A DNA stretch of 64,000 nt from Stramonita haemastoma (taxonomy: Eukaryota > Mollusca > Gastropoda > Neogastropoda > Muricidae): the NCBI GenBank assembly GCA_030674155.1, contig CM060318.1, positions 68,078,697 through 68,142,696 of the forward strand, read 5' to 3'. The notes under the pieces are model-generated. The model did not search any database. It saw nothing but the letters and a program-made list of their open reading frames with translations, and had not been told where the DNA came from. Each line of letters opens with the position of its first letter. The first letter of the stretch is position 1. The position numbers were made by a program, and so were the translations under genes. Below are positions 1 to 63,079 of this stretch, one piece after another.

Positions 1-2
1 AT

Positions 3-33
<31 letters not shown>

Positions 34-137
34 TAGGCCCGTGGGGTGAGGTGAGGCTTCATCTCTGAAGACTTTCTGTTGCCCAGTACTTCAATACAGT
101 TTCTTTCTTCTGACAGGATTGTGTTACACTGTTATTG

Positions 138-197
<60 letters not shown>

Positions 198-280
198 ATC
201 AACAATCACCATCATCACAACAATGAGACACAACAAACAACAACAACAACAACAACAACGGGTTCTCATTTTTTCCTCAG

Positions 281-45604
<45,324 letters not shown>

Positions 45605-46340
45605 AGCTCTACTCCAAGGACATGTTGTACAATAAGTGAAAAGACTGATGAAAATGGATTATACACGCAAAAAGTGTATGAAGAAAAGGTGTTTTGTTGT
45701 CATAGATATTTTAATCATGTTACTTGCATTTTGTCCAGATGGTTTTGTATGTGCTGCTTTGAAATGTTGATTATATACTGTAGTTAAAGAAGATGAAGAA
45801 AATTGTCTTGGACCACAGACAAAAACCAGCCAAGCAAGGATGATGATAAGATTGTTTATGATGAGAAGGTTTGGATTATGAGCTATGCAACCATCTGAAA
45901 AGAAACCTGTTGGTTAGTGGACTGGTCATTTCATTTACAATTTTATTTTCTCGGGTATGAAATCACCAGCCACATTTTTTAACACATATCAAGAAAATCA
46001 AACTTTCCCTTTTTGATGCAAATATCCTGTGTTGTGAAAGACAGTGCAGATACTGTCATGCCATTTGCACAGTCCTTGAACCATGCAGCAGGTGACAGTT
46101 GTTAATTATTCCATCTATCAGCCAAGTTTTGCCAAAGCATTGTGTCACTGAGGTGTTGTACACATCTGCCTTCTGTTAAGAGTTCATATATTTTTTGATT
46201 TGAATAATTTTTGTTGTTGAATCTTTGAAACTGTATGAATAGTTATGGTTTTACCCCTGAGCTGGGGTGAGTTTTTTTTTAGAATTATTTTCCTCATCTT
46301 TTGTCCACATTTATCAGGGTACGGGCTTTTCTCCAATAAA
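45605..46340 (+). other. 3' UTR of the receptor gene with possible poly(A) signal
   Basis: Noncoding sequence follows the stop. The first clear AATAAA is at 46335-46340, about 730 bp after the stop. It is the likely but unproven end of the transcript; weaker AT-rich candidates continue downstream. No ORF of interest. Confidence 0.5.
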
Positions 46341-46361
46341 AAATCAAAATATTCTACACAC

Positions 46362-46620
46362 CCATTTTACACAATCACACAGATCCATTTCACTCAGTCA
46401 CACAGACCCATTTTACTCAGTCACACAGACCCATTTCACACAGTCACATAGACCCATTTCACACGGTCACACAGACCCATTTCACACAGTCACACAGACC
46501 CATTTCACACAGTCACACAGACCCATTTCACACAGTCACACAAACCCATTTCACACAGTCACACAGACCCATTTCACACAGTCACACAGACCCATTTCAC
46601 ACAGCCACACAGACCCATGC
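46362..46620 (+). repeat. 23-bp minisatellite in or just after the 3' UTR
   Basis: About 11 units of acagtcacacagacccattt cac beginning about 25 bp after the candidate poly(A) signal. Confidence 0.93.
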
Positions 46621-46964
46621 AGGTAATTTGACCTGTGCATACATGATTTTTTTTGCATCTTCCCTTTTTAAAAAGTTAAATAGAAGTTGGGTGCAAGTGC
46701 CAGTTCTACATATGTATGAAACATATCACACCTGCTTTACTGTGTTATATGAAACATGACAAGTGGCCAGGTACTGGTTGTGTGTAGCTATCACTGATGT
46801 GTGTGATCTGATTTTTGTTCTTGTACGTATGATTGTTTTACACTTGCCACAGTGATGGAGATCTGAGCATGTTTATTATCACTGTGACATGTTCTTAACA
46901 TATCTTTTTTGTCCAATATGAAAACATATCAAACCATTTATGCAATGTTTAATGTTTCTATGGT

Positions 46965-47032
<68 letters not shown>

Positions 47033-47949
47033 TTGAGGGTTTTTTTTCCTCAGAAAGGTATGATTTTGATATACTCTTATACAAATCTTAAAGACTTGAG
47101 CACAAGAACTTAAAAAAAAAGATTATCAATATTCAAAAATGCAAAGAATCTATTGACCTTATTAGTACTTAATGTTGTAGATCTGCCAGTGAATTAGCTT
47201 TGTAGCTTTGCAAAACATGGGGGAAAGTGTTTTTCACCTGTGGTCATTTTGTTTGATGCTGTGATGGAGTCCCTGCTCCCCACACAACAGCTAGAGAAAG
47301 GCCCCACACATGACCTTGACCTTAGATACAGAGGGAACGAAACTATACCCACAAGTGAAGTTAAAAATCCTGCAATCTTCTCCTGAAGGGCAGTTTCAGA
47401 ATTGAAGACAAGAAGAAGCCTGGTATGATACAACCATCGCATAAACATTCAAGAAGAAGTGACAAGAACTTCAGGAAGAAAAGGTATCATCCAAAAAGGA
47501 GGAAAACTGTGTTGCTATAGTGAACTTGGAAGTGATTAACCGACAACATTGTCTTCCTCTCCGTTTCAGTTTGGATAGGTATTGCAGTGTGGCTACTTCA
47601 CGAGCTGTATTCTGCCAAAGAACAGTATGTGATTTTGAATGGACTGACTTGACAGGTGCTTAACGGCAGTGCAATGCATTTTCACTCATATAACAGACAT
47701 TAATGTTGCTGTTTGAGCATTTGACGACGAAGAACAAAAAGAAAGGACTGATTTAGGCATAATTCTTGAGTCAGACTGGTACATGGTAACTGTCAAGGTA
47801 GTGTTCTGCGGGCCTTTCTCTAATGCTTTGTCATACTGTGATTATGATTGTGTGGGTTTTATAAGATGGTCAGCAGGCTTCAGTCAAGCTCTGGCATTAT
47901 TCTTACTGTTGTTGTTGTTGTTGTTGTGGTAACAGCCGGTGGTAGGAAA

Positions 47950-48215
47950 GAGAGTGGATTGTGATAAACTGATATCAGATGGCATCATCCCAGTGAAGAT
48001 TGAAGGTCACATGATGACGTCATCCCAGTGAGATTGAAGGTCAATGATGACGATCCATGAAGTGAAGTCACATGATGACGTCATCCCATGAGAAGTCAGA
48101 TGTATCCATGAATATAGAAGTCAGATCACCATGATTGAGTCACTATACATCCCAATGAAGATAGAAGGTCACATGATGAGTCATCCAGTGAATATAGAAG
48201 GTCATGTGATAGCAT
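47950..48215 (+). repeat. Degenerate array with TGACGTCA cores
   Basis: Imperfect units of the type gaaggtcacatgatgacgtc atcccagtgaagat. Perfect TGACGTCA palindromes are at 48014-48021 and 48076-48083. Many single-base gaps distinguish the units. Confidence 0.8.
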
Positions 48216-48219
48216 CCAC

Positions 48220-53480
<5,261 letters not shown>

Positions 53481-53482
53481 TG

Positions 53483-53705
53483 GGGACGGGAGAGCTCAGT
53501 GGTTAGACACTCACTTTCCCCCAGCCAAGGTTAAGCAGCATCTAGCGTGGTTACGAGTTGGATGGGTGACCTTTTTCGCGCCTTGGTTTCAGTGCAGTCC
53601 CCAGTTCACCCAGCTGTGAATAGGTACCTGCACTCTTTAGGGACAGGGAAGGTGAACCTACGAGGGAGAGGAGATGGGCGCCGCCCTCAACATGCTGGCC
53701 CATAT
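53483..53705 (+). mobile_element. Family B SINE (5S-like segment)
   Basis: Contains gttaagcagcatctagcgtg and ggatgggtgacc, truncated at catgctggccc. Confidence 0.8.
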
Positions 53706-53715
53706 ATATAAATAG

Positions 53716-54000
53716 GATGGTGGCAGGATGGTTAAGACGTTCACCTGCCAATATGTAAACCGTGAGTTTCTGGGTTCGTACCCAGCCTCGCCCTTTCTTC
53801 CCAGTTTGACGAAAAAATCGAACTGAATGTCAAAATCATTGGGATGAGACTAGAAACCGAGGCCCCGTGTGCGTACGCACGCAGAACATCTTGCGCACAC
53901 GTTAAAATCCCGTTCCGCCTTTCGGAAGAGCAGGGTATCGTGTGCCGGTAGGAGCGGATGACAAAATTATAAAAAAAAACCCAGCATGCACACAGGTGTC
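53716..54000 (+). mobile_element. tRNA-derived SINE, family C
   Basis: Head tggtggcaggatggttaaga with ctgggttcgtacccag, body cccagtttgacgaaaaaatc and gaggccccgtgtgcg, tail ccgttccgcctttcggaaga gcag. Confidence 0.8.
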
Positions 54001-54282
54001 GTTCGGAGGTTTTGCTCTTTTTGCGTTTCTTTGCCTTGTTTTTGCTGCTTGTTTGTATTGTTTGAAATCAGTATTTTGGTGTACTCATTTTTAAAAAATA
54101 CCAACAGAGTTGCTCCTTACTTTGCAGCCCTCATCTCTCATCTCATCGCCCCCTATACCCCCTTGTCTAAGTGAACAGACGTAAAATTGAAGACACACTC
54201 TCTATCAAGAACGTCAAAGTAGGGAAACCTCTCTACACACTTATGTCCCAGCTTACTTCAGTACTGCAGGACATTACACGAA

Positions 54283-54288
54283 TTTAAT
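54283..54288 (-). terminator. Candidate poly(A) signal for the GPCR
   Basis: The minus strand reads ATTAAA about 50 bp after the GPCR stop codon. This is the commonest variant signal and is suitably placed. No canonical AATAAA is closer. Confidence 0.35.
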
Positions 54289-54338
54289 TTCCATAGTCAT
54301 CTCTCTCCCCGAGACAGCCGCGTAAGAGAGGACTGACG

Positions 54339-55421
54339 TCATGCCGCCTGCACAGCGGACCTGCCGGCTTTCTTCCCACAGAGAAACAGTGTCTTGGCAG
54401 CGGCCGTGAACCGCTGACTGAAGGCCATGTAGAAGACGAAGTTGACAGAGGAGTTGATGAGGTTGAAGAGGAGGGAGAGGGAGATGGTGGCGAAGGACAG
54501 GTTGCGGTAGCGGCCCACGTCAGAGAAGCCGTCCTTCTGGAACAAGAGGCGGGCCACCTGCACCACGATGGAGGGCAGGGAACACAGCACGAAGACCACG
54601 CAGATGCTGATCAACGTCTTGGTCACCTGACGCTGCTCCGCCGCCTTCTTCTCATCGTCCCTGCCCGCCGTCAGCTGCAGCCTGGTCTGACGACTGCGCA
54701 GCAGGGTCAGCAGGATGGCGGCGGTGCAGTAGGTCACCAGGACGACCGGCAGGTAGTTGAAGGGAACGGCCATCACCAGGTCGTTGTACAACACCACAAA
54801 GTCCAGGTTGTCTGAGGTGAACTTGGTGAAGGTGATGTACTTCACCGTGGCGTTGTATTTGGCACTGAACGTTTCGTGGATGTCGAACAAGAGGTAAGAC
54901 TGAAAGCCCAAAGCGAAGGGAAGAATGGCTAAGACGACGCAGGCCACGAGGATTTTGTTGCGGGTGAGCAGGGTGGGTGCTTTGAGGGGGTGGAGGACAG
55001 CGATGTAGCGCTCCACAGCGATCATGCAGGTGTAGAGGCGGGACACCGTGCCCAGCTTGACGGCCACCATGATGGGCAGCGCCTTGTACTCCATCTCCAG
55101 GTTGATGGCCGACACCTCGTCCACGCGCCGGACGATGCACTCCGCCATGGGGCCGAACCAGAGGACGAGGTAGAGCAGGTCCATCAGCGTCAGCCCCGCC
55201 AGCAGCACGTGGGTCACCTCCCCCAGCCCCAGGTACACCAGCACGCTCATGCTCAGAACGTTTCCCGTCAGGCCCACCACAGTGAGGATTGGCTGAAAGC
55301 CGCAGGAAATGACGTCGTTGATGAGCATTCTGGTCTCTCGGGTGATCAATCCTGGTAAACTGTCGGGATCGGCGACTTCCGGTTGTATTGTAGAACTGGA
55401 GTTGAGGAAGTTCATTTTCAA
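54339..55421 (-). CDS. Rhodopsin-like (class A) GPCR, single exon, 360 aa
   Basis: The intact intronless ORF has seven hydrophobic segments. TM1 has GN at 53-54 (VGLTGNVLS); TM2 has LTLMD (Asp81); TM3 ends ERY at 137-139, an accepted DRY variant; TM6 has CSLP at 280-283 in place of CWxP; TM7 reads INSSVNFVFYMAFSQRF, with NFxxY in place of NPxxY. Sequons NSS at 7 and NAT at 190 fit an extracellular N-terminus and ECL2. The overall pattern, especially SSVNFxxYMAFSxRF, resembles FMRFamide/peptide-receptor-like orphans expanded in lophotrochozoans; the ligand is not predictable. No Cys is visible at the usual TM3 position or in ECL2. A second Met lies at residue 3. It is convergent with the receptor gene about 8.7 kb away. 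Confidence 0.92.
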   Translation of the reverse strand: MKMNFLNSSSTIQPEVADPDSLPGLITRETRMLINDVISCGFQPILTVVGLTGNVLSMSVLVYLGLGEVTHVLLAGLTLMDLLYLVLWFGPMAECIVRRVDEVSAINLEMEYKALPIMVAVKLGTVSRLYTCMIAVERYIAVLHPLKAPTLLTRNKILVACVVLAILPFALGFQSYLLFDIHETFSAKYNATVKYITFTKFTSDNLDFVVLYNDLVMAVPFNYLPVVLVTYCTAAILLTLLRSRQTRLQLTAGRDDEKKAAEQRQVTKTLISICVVFVLCSLPSIVVQVARLLFQKDGFSDVGRYRNLSFATISLSLLFNLINSSVNFVFYMAFSQRFTAAAKTLFLCGKKAGRSAVQAA

Positions 55422-56525
55422 GCCGGCAGCGTCCGCTGATTAGTGTTCTTCAAAGGCTGGATTTTCCAAAACTGGATGTGTCTGGTGGCTCAAATACCCT
55501 TCCACTTCAGAGTGACGGAGGCCTGGAACACGAAGTAGAGTATTTGTTATGAGCTTCTCCTAAATAAACCCACTTAACTGACGCACATAATTGGGACAGT
55601 TGAAGACCTGAACCAATGAAAAGAAACAAGAGTTTTATAGCAGCAAAATAATAGTGACCAGAGACAGAATGTTTCTTAGTCAACATCTGTCGTCAACATA
55701 GCACACATTTTATTTTAAATCATGGGCAACTGCATATTTTAAGGTTCAAACTGTGGATATTTATGAAATCGGAAATTTAGCTGAATACATTTTTAAAAAA
55801 GAAATGTTAGAAGCAAATATATCCAATCTGCCTTTAAATCAAATTTAGCGTGTTACAATAACGAAGCGTGAATTAAAACTGCAAACAAACTTTTTAAGAT
55901 GTAGGCTATCAAGATGTAAGCACGTTCTGGTTCGAAGTTGAGTTAATTTCTTTTATTCCTCGCGTGTAATTTTTTTTTTCAGCCAGGCTATCGTCCCTTT
56001 AAAAGAAAACAGCAGAACAGCGACGAATAATATAATAAAATGAATATTTACGCATTGATGATAACTGAAGAAGAAAAAATTGAAACAAACAATACCCTGA
56101 AAAAAAAATCCATCCTACAACCCCACCCCCATCCTCCACCAACAATAACCCCCAGAAAAACAAACAAACAAAAGACAGAAACAAACAAACAAAAAAGCAA
56201 AAAAACCCAAACAAACGCCGCCCTACAGCAACGACAACAAACAAGAAAAAAACCATAAGAACCAACGAATGTACGATTGAAAAGATAAACAAGAACGTGG
56301 TTATATTCCCTACCAACCATCCCTACTAAAAGCCCTTAGGCGCAGGCCAAGATTCAGATCCGCATCATGAAACGCCCTACCCGTACCAAGTACCATCCCC
56401 CAACCCCCCAAACCAACAAACCAACAACATCAAATGGGGAAAAAAAAACATTATATGCACGCTAATACGCGCTTACTCAGACCTGCTGGCGTGCTCATTT
56501 AGTTTGTAAGAATATCTATCTATCT

Positions 56526-56569
<44 letters not shown>

Positions 56570-56577
56570 CATCTATC

Positions 56578-56610
<33 letters not shown>

Positions 56611-56658
56611 ATATCTATACACGCATACAGGATTGTAGGTTTTTATCACTCTAATATA

Positions 56659-56705
<47 letters not shown>

Positions 56706-56728
56706 CGTTATGTGTGTGTTGTCGGGTG

Positions 56729-56795
<67 letters not shown>

Positions 56796-57000
56796 AAATG
56801 AACACAGTTTAATTAGAAAAGTGTTCCGGTAATTGATTGCTTAACGTTTCTTTGTCTACACTCTTCATCTTTTCCCAATAGTTCACTTTTGTTCCGTAAT
56901 TAACTATTGCACTTACAGCCAGTTGAAAATACAGTTGTTTGTCATTCAGGGCTTAAAAAAAAGGAAATAAGTAAACAAAGAAATAAAATAAATGTGTAGA
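55422..57000. other. 5' flank of the GPCR gene
   Basis: AT-rich DNA with A-rich, (TCTA)n, (TA)n and (TG)n tracts. A 5' UTR exon or promoter could lie here, but no core-promoter motif stands out. Confidence 0.4.
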
Positions 57001-57069
57001 TGAACAAATAACAAAAACATTTTCATGTGCGGGAGCATACGCACACGTGCGCGCGGCGCCGCAGCGGGT

Positions 57070-57229
57070 AGTGTGTGCATGCGTGTGTGTGTTGTGTGTG
57101 TGTGCGTGTCGTGGTGTGTGGTTGTGTGTGTGTGTGTGTGTGTAGCCTATGTGCATGTGGGTGTTGCATGCGTGCCAACACATACACACACACACGCCAC
57201 ACACGCACGCACGCACGCACACACACACA

Positions 57230-57275
<46 letters not shown>

Positions 57276-57546
57276 GCAGTGTATGGGTTGTGCATAGGCA
57301 TATACCAGTACGTACATGTGTATAAGTATTCATTGCAGTGGATGTATGAGCGCGCGAATATGTGCATGTAAATGCACAGGGGTGTGCATGTTTATGTGCT
57401 TGAGTGCGTGCACACATGTGTGCGCGTGACAACTCTGTGTGTGTGTGTGTGCATACTTATGTATGGATGTGTGTGTGCGCGCGTGTGTGTGTGCACGTGC
57501 ATGGACGCTCGGGCATGTGTTCTAGTATTAGACCCCCCCTTTCTCC

Positions 57547-57600
<54 letters not shown>

Positions 57601-57667
57601 CAACACACACACAAACAACACACACACACAACACACACAGACAGACAGACACACACACATACAAACA

Positions 57668-57730
<63 letters not shown>

Positions 57731-57760
57731 ACACACACACATACACACACACAGATAACT
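57070..57760. repeat. (TG)n and (CA)n blocks
   Basis: Alternating TG-rich and CA-rich tracts (CA at about 57180-57270 and 57551-57755). No coding signal survives outside the repeat text. Confidence 0.9.
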
Positions 57761-57889
57761 CGCTCGGGCACATGTCGGCCTATAGCAACAAAAACAGAAA
57801 ACGGTAGCGCATCACGCGCATGTATACTACGCTACACGTGTGTTCGACCGTGTGCTTGGGAGCATTGCAAGGATGGAGACTTGACTGTG

Positions 57890-60560
57890 ATGTGAATTAA
57901 AGCCAGTGCGCACTTTGAATCAATATCTTCCTTCCTTTATATTCTGGCATTGCTTTGAAGGGCGAGCAAACTCTGTCGAAGCGACCTTTGGCCTACAGTT
58001 ACCATGACGAAATACAGTCGAAGAAAAATACATATTCTCCTCCTCTCCCTTCTCGTCCTCCAACACTCAGACAGCAACTATTGTTGTCTGTCATATGAGC
58101 GAAAATGCGTTGTACTGCCGTTACGCGCGCTTGACAAGTGAGGCCCAGAGCAGCCGGTGTGGGAGAGAATTGCTGTTTTAGTCTTTCTGGGGAAAAGGCA
58201 GCAAAGTGGACCAAGAAGGCAGAAAATAGACAAGAAGGAGGTGACAGAGAGCACATAGAAAGAGAGGGATAGAAAAGAGGGAATTCATAGCACATCATTT
58301 CCAGAAGGTGGGGGATGTTCCTTACACTGACAATCCCTCGGCATCCCCATGGGGGAGAAAACAAAACAAAACAACAAAAAGCCAACAAAAACCAAGAACA
58401 TCAATTCCGGACATCCTTTCTGTTGTAAATCTCCTTTCAGTACCAGATTCTGACCAAGAGACCCCAAGTGGCGTCCTTAAGGGGTTCTCTTGTTGCTCTT
58501 GATCTCTTGGCACAAGGCATTCAACTGCTCGAACCTCGTCCTCATGTCACCAGAAATAACTTTTAAGACTGCCCTGTAGGCCTACATTGTCTTCATGTCA
58601 ACACAGGGGCAAATATGACCTAAAATAACAACAGAAAAAGAAAATCCAGAAATAAAACTCAGTCGAAACTGTGAGTACCAAAAGAGTACTCCCAAACTTT
58701 ATCGTGAAAATCCGTTGAGTTTAACATTATTCGAAAATATACACTGGTATGTAATATTAGCAAGGGGTGATATTCAGGTCCATTGACACTGAAGGCGAAA
58801 GTGACGCATTTTAGACTGGGCCTATTGATTTCTTATACCAAATACGATAAACTGTATTCGGCACCTAATTGTGGGTGTGGGGTGGGGTGAGGGGGGGGGG
58901 TTCTTGTCTCTGTCAAGTATGACCACTTTACGGCAATCTTATAATGACACAACACCTGTATAATTATAGGGCCTACCAGCGAAATGCAAATGGCAGACAA
59001 TGTACAAAGCTGTCACAGATAAGCAGACAGAAAAGACTTTTTTTTTTTTTTGGGGGGGGGGGGGGGGGGGGAGAAAGGCATGAACTTTTTTCCTTTCTGC
59101 TGGAGTGAAAAGTGGAACTAGAATATGTACTTTTAGCATTCATTTTCTGTTCGGTTTTTCACTTCTGTGAGCTTTTACTATGCTACTTGCATAGTAATTT
59201 GGAAGTGTGGTTTTGTGGTGTTTTTTTTCAGAGAGAGAAAATGACAATGACAACGGTAATGAAAATAGTTGAATAGTTTATTGAGATAAGCTTTCAAGCC
59301 CCCTGGGCACGAAACATTTTTTCAATAGAGAAGAAAAAAATACATTTACTACGGTCCAAATACTCATTATGGCATGGATTCCACAGCGGGATAGCTCAGT
59401 AGTCAGAGCGCTCGCTTTCCCCCAGCCAATGTTAAGCAGCGTCGACCGTGGTTACCAATGGGATGGGTGACCGTTTGCATGCCTTGGCTTCAGAGCAGTT
59501 CCCCCAGTTCCCTCAGCTGTAAATGGGTACCTGCCCTCTTTAGGGTGAGGGAAGGTAAAGCAGCGAGGGAGAGGAGATGGGCGCCGCCCTCAGCATGCTG
59601 GCCCCTAGAGAAGCTGAGGTCTCTGACGCCCCTTATGACCACAAAGGTTATGGGACACCTTTACCTTATTGTAAACTATGATTACTGTTTTTTTTAATAG
59701 CAGAGGGAGAACAATTCACAATAAACAAGACTTAAGCTGTTAAAGGGTTCCCAGCCAGTTAGCAACGCTCCAGGGAGTCTTTGATACAGGCCTTTTTGAC
59801 TTTTACAAACATCGCGCCATTCATAAAAAAATCAGCATGACGCGAAAACTCAGCATGGAGATCACGTAAGTACAATTTGCTTTTGAGATCACTAGGTCCT
59901 AAGCAAGACCAGGGAGAACAAAAAAAGCATCACCATGTGTTAGGTGCTGAGGAACAATAGAAGGCGCTGGAGATGTGTACATGATGCAAAGCTGCTTCTG
60001 TGGTCTGCATGTACTTTTTGTTAATAAGTTTTGGTGTTCCCCTCCTCGTGTTGGCCAGCTCAGCATGTTTTTTTCCCAGCATGTTTAATCTATATCTGTT
60101 TTATAAAACAATAAACACAGGCCTCCTCTGCAGCCAAGTGCAGATACACGGGTTAAATGTCACCTGACACACAATAAATGTTGATATCACCAGACTGATG
60201 AACAAACTTTTTTGTGAAATCATCGTTTTTGCTCTTATCTCTGAAACGTCTTTGCAACGATAGATCAGTTAACATATCCACGTAACTTTTCACAGTGGCT
60301 GCATTAAACCCGTCTATTGATCTATCTGTAGCAGGCTCGACATGAAAAGGTGTTTCTAGAGGATCTATCTACACTAACAGAGCAGTCACAGTCATGCAAA
60401 TCATGCCAGAGGTTGATCTGAGCCCTTACTACATGGTGATTTTTGTTTTTGTTTTCTTTACCAATAGCTCCAATGCATGTGTGTGTGTTTGAGAGCGTGC
60501 CTTTCACACACCTCAAGAACTATCTAGAAAAAGCACTGTCCCTTCTTACAAGCCTTCTTA
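57890..60560. other. Intergenic DNA with SINEs
   Basis: Holds the family E minus copy (58055-58350), the family B plus copy (59387-59668), a T/G homopolymer junction near 59038-59070 and otherwise unique sequence. No gene recognised. Confidence 0.5.
59387..59668 (+). mobile_element. Family B SINE, full length
   Basis: gcgggatagctcagtagtca gagcgctcgc head, gttaagcagcgtcgaccgtg and ggatgggtgaccg 5S-like part, and the complete tail through tatgggacacctttacctta. Confidence 0.83.
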
Positions 60561-60569
60561 CACACATCA

Positions 60570-60800
60570 GCCGCCATGGCGCAGTGGTTAGCACCTTGGG
60601 TTATGGACTGGAAGGTCGCGGGTTTGAATCCCATGAGGGCCATAGGGATTTTTTAGACTCCAGCAAGCTCCTAACCAGAGTGAGTGTGGGAAGACTGGGA
60701 CCACTCAGTTGAGCTTCATCCATTCTTTGGATGGAGTTTGAGAATGTTGCTCAAATTACCTGACCAACACTGCCAGTGTCTGAATCTCTTGGCACGGGAG
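60570..60800 (+). mobile_element. tRNA-derived SINE, another family
   Basis: ccgccatggcgcagtggtta gcacc is A-box-like and gcgggtttgaatcccatgag is B-box-like. The text does not close as a clean tRNA cloverleaf and continues into a SINE-like body. Confidence 0.6.
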
Positions 60801-61009
60801 ATATATCATGATAGTAAGTAAAGAGCACAACCCTGTCAAGTAGTCTCAAAGCAGATGCACCTCCATAACAGCACCATTATGTCTTCCTCAGTATGATTTG
60901 ATAATCATGCAATAACCCCCCCCCCCCCCCCCCCTCAGATTTCCGTTGCTCTGGTTGCATGGTGACCTCATACTCTGTTTGCCCATACACGTCTGTGCCT
61001 GTGGTGAGT

Positions 61010-61375
61010 TTGTGTCAAAGCCTTGGCTAGAGGTTCACGGGGGATGGTCGTTGGAGGACGTTGTAGTGGTCGCCACCTCGGGTGGGTGACTGACCCAGTC
61101 TGGCTCCGCGACTGAGCTAATACTGTCTAGGGGGCTTAGTAGGTGGTGTCTTGCATATCAGACACCACTGAACACCACCAAAGTGACCCAGAAGCAGTGC
61201 AGAGTCCCTCTGGCCGGTGGCCCTATGGTGGTCTGATATTGATGTACTCCCTGTGGGCATCTGACCCTGGGGATGCAACATAGCGAATCTGGGTATAGCT
61301 GTAGCTGGGAGGTTGAAATGAGTGGTATGGGAACAGCAGGACAGGGAAGTTCAGAAGATGAGGCCACTCTATCCC
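61010..61375. mobile_element. Interspersed repeat of about 360 bp
   Basis: Its end (tgggtatagctgtagctggg through gggaacagcaggacagggaa) is related to 27735-27835 (gggtacggctgtgggg, gggaacagtagggatagg), so it is a repeat family. The class is unknown. Confidence 0.55.
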
Positions 61376-61786
61376 CCCCCCCCTCCCCCAAAAAGAAAAA
61401 AAACACTCCGAAGAAAACAACAACAAAAACAAACCCAACGAAAACTCACCTTCTTATACATAAAGGCACTCCTCTGAAGGCTGCGTAGGTTACTCAACAT
61501 CCGCATTGTACAATTGTGAATTGTTTCTTCAAATCAAGCGGCTGCTATGCAAACGAAAAACCAAAGCTTTATCGGATCAATTAACATGAAATCAATTTCT
61601 TCAGTTATTAAATAAAAACAACCAGAGGACACTCAAAGAATAAAGAATATATTTGTTTGGTTTTTGGTTTATGATGAAAACCTTGGAGAAATTTTATTCG
61701 TGGTTTTGATGGGGTAAAGGTTTATTTGTTTTTCCAAAAATCAGACCTATCAAGAGGTTTAGCATTTGTCTTGGATAAGAGACACC

Positions 61787-61823
61787 TCTCTGTCTCTGTC
61801 TCTGTCTCTGTCTCTGTCTCTGT

Positions 61824-61860
<37 letters not shown>

Positions 61861-61926
61861 ATTGTACTCTCATTGTGCTTTGATGTACTGTGGCCTAAGG
61901 CCATGTATTATTAACTAGTTCAGAGT

Positions 61927-62008
<82 letters not shown>

Positions 62009-62097
62009 CATTGTACTCTCACTATGCTTTGATGTACTGTAGCTTAAGGCCATGTATTATTAACTAGTTCTGAGTTCTCTCTCTCTCCTGAAAAATA

Positions 62098-62144
<47 letters not shown>

Positions 62145-62152
62145 GTGTGTGT

Positions 62153-62218
<66 letters not shown>
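61787..62218. repeat. (CT)n and (TG)n blocks with a duplicated spacer
   Basis: CT at 61787-61860 and 61928-62007, TG at 62099-62218. The text cattgtactctcattgtgct ttgatgtactgt with ggccatgtattattaactag is duplicated between the CT tracts. Confidence 0.92.
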
Positions 62219-62220
<2 letters not shown>

Positions 62221-62899
62221 CAAATTCATTTAACATCTTTTCAGAAGTTGTGATATTAGACAGAAGGGGGGGGGGGGGGGGGTGAGTGTGTCAGGGGAAG
62301 GGGATAAAGATTTTCAGGGGGTCGATACTTGACAAGTGATTAAAACAAAAATGTTAAAACCCCTTTTTGTTACTGACCTATTGAACTACAATAAACAAAA
62401 CGGAAAGAGCAGTTCTAACAAACACTAACAAAATCAGTAATTTCGATGAAAAATGTAAATAAATATCAGTTACTGAATTTCACATACGACCCCCCCCCCC
62501 CCGAAAAAAAACACACAACCAAAACAAGAACGACACCAAACTGCGAAAAACCAGCTACAGTCAGGATTATCTCCGAATCCCCACCCCCTAAAAACCAAGC
62601 AAAAGAAACAACGACAGGAATACAAAATACCGCGAACAGGAAAAATACTGACCCCCCCCAAAAAAAAAACAACCCACCAACAAAACAACAACAACCCCCC
62701 CCCTCCCAAATCCCACCTTACAAACAAAAACAAAATAATACCGGACTAGAGCGTCTTTGAAGTTCAAAGAAATCACAATAAAAAGGAAACTGGGCTATGC
62801 ATCAGCGATCTAAAAAAGTCATACATAAGTGACAGACTGTTGAATATTGCTGATGGAGAAGATAACTATCAAAACAGGAATGTGTCCTTTTAAGCTGCT

Positions 62900-63075
<176 letters not shown>

Positions 63076-63079
63076 AAGT

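Noticed and set aside
54652..55358. Two further ORFs overlapping the GPCR in other frames
   Set aside because: They are shadows of the GC-rich GPCR coding sequence and have no domain of their own.
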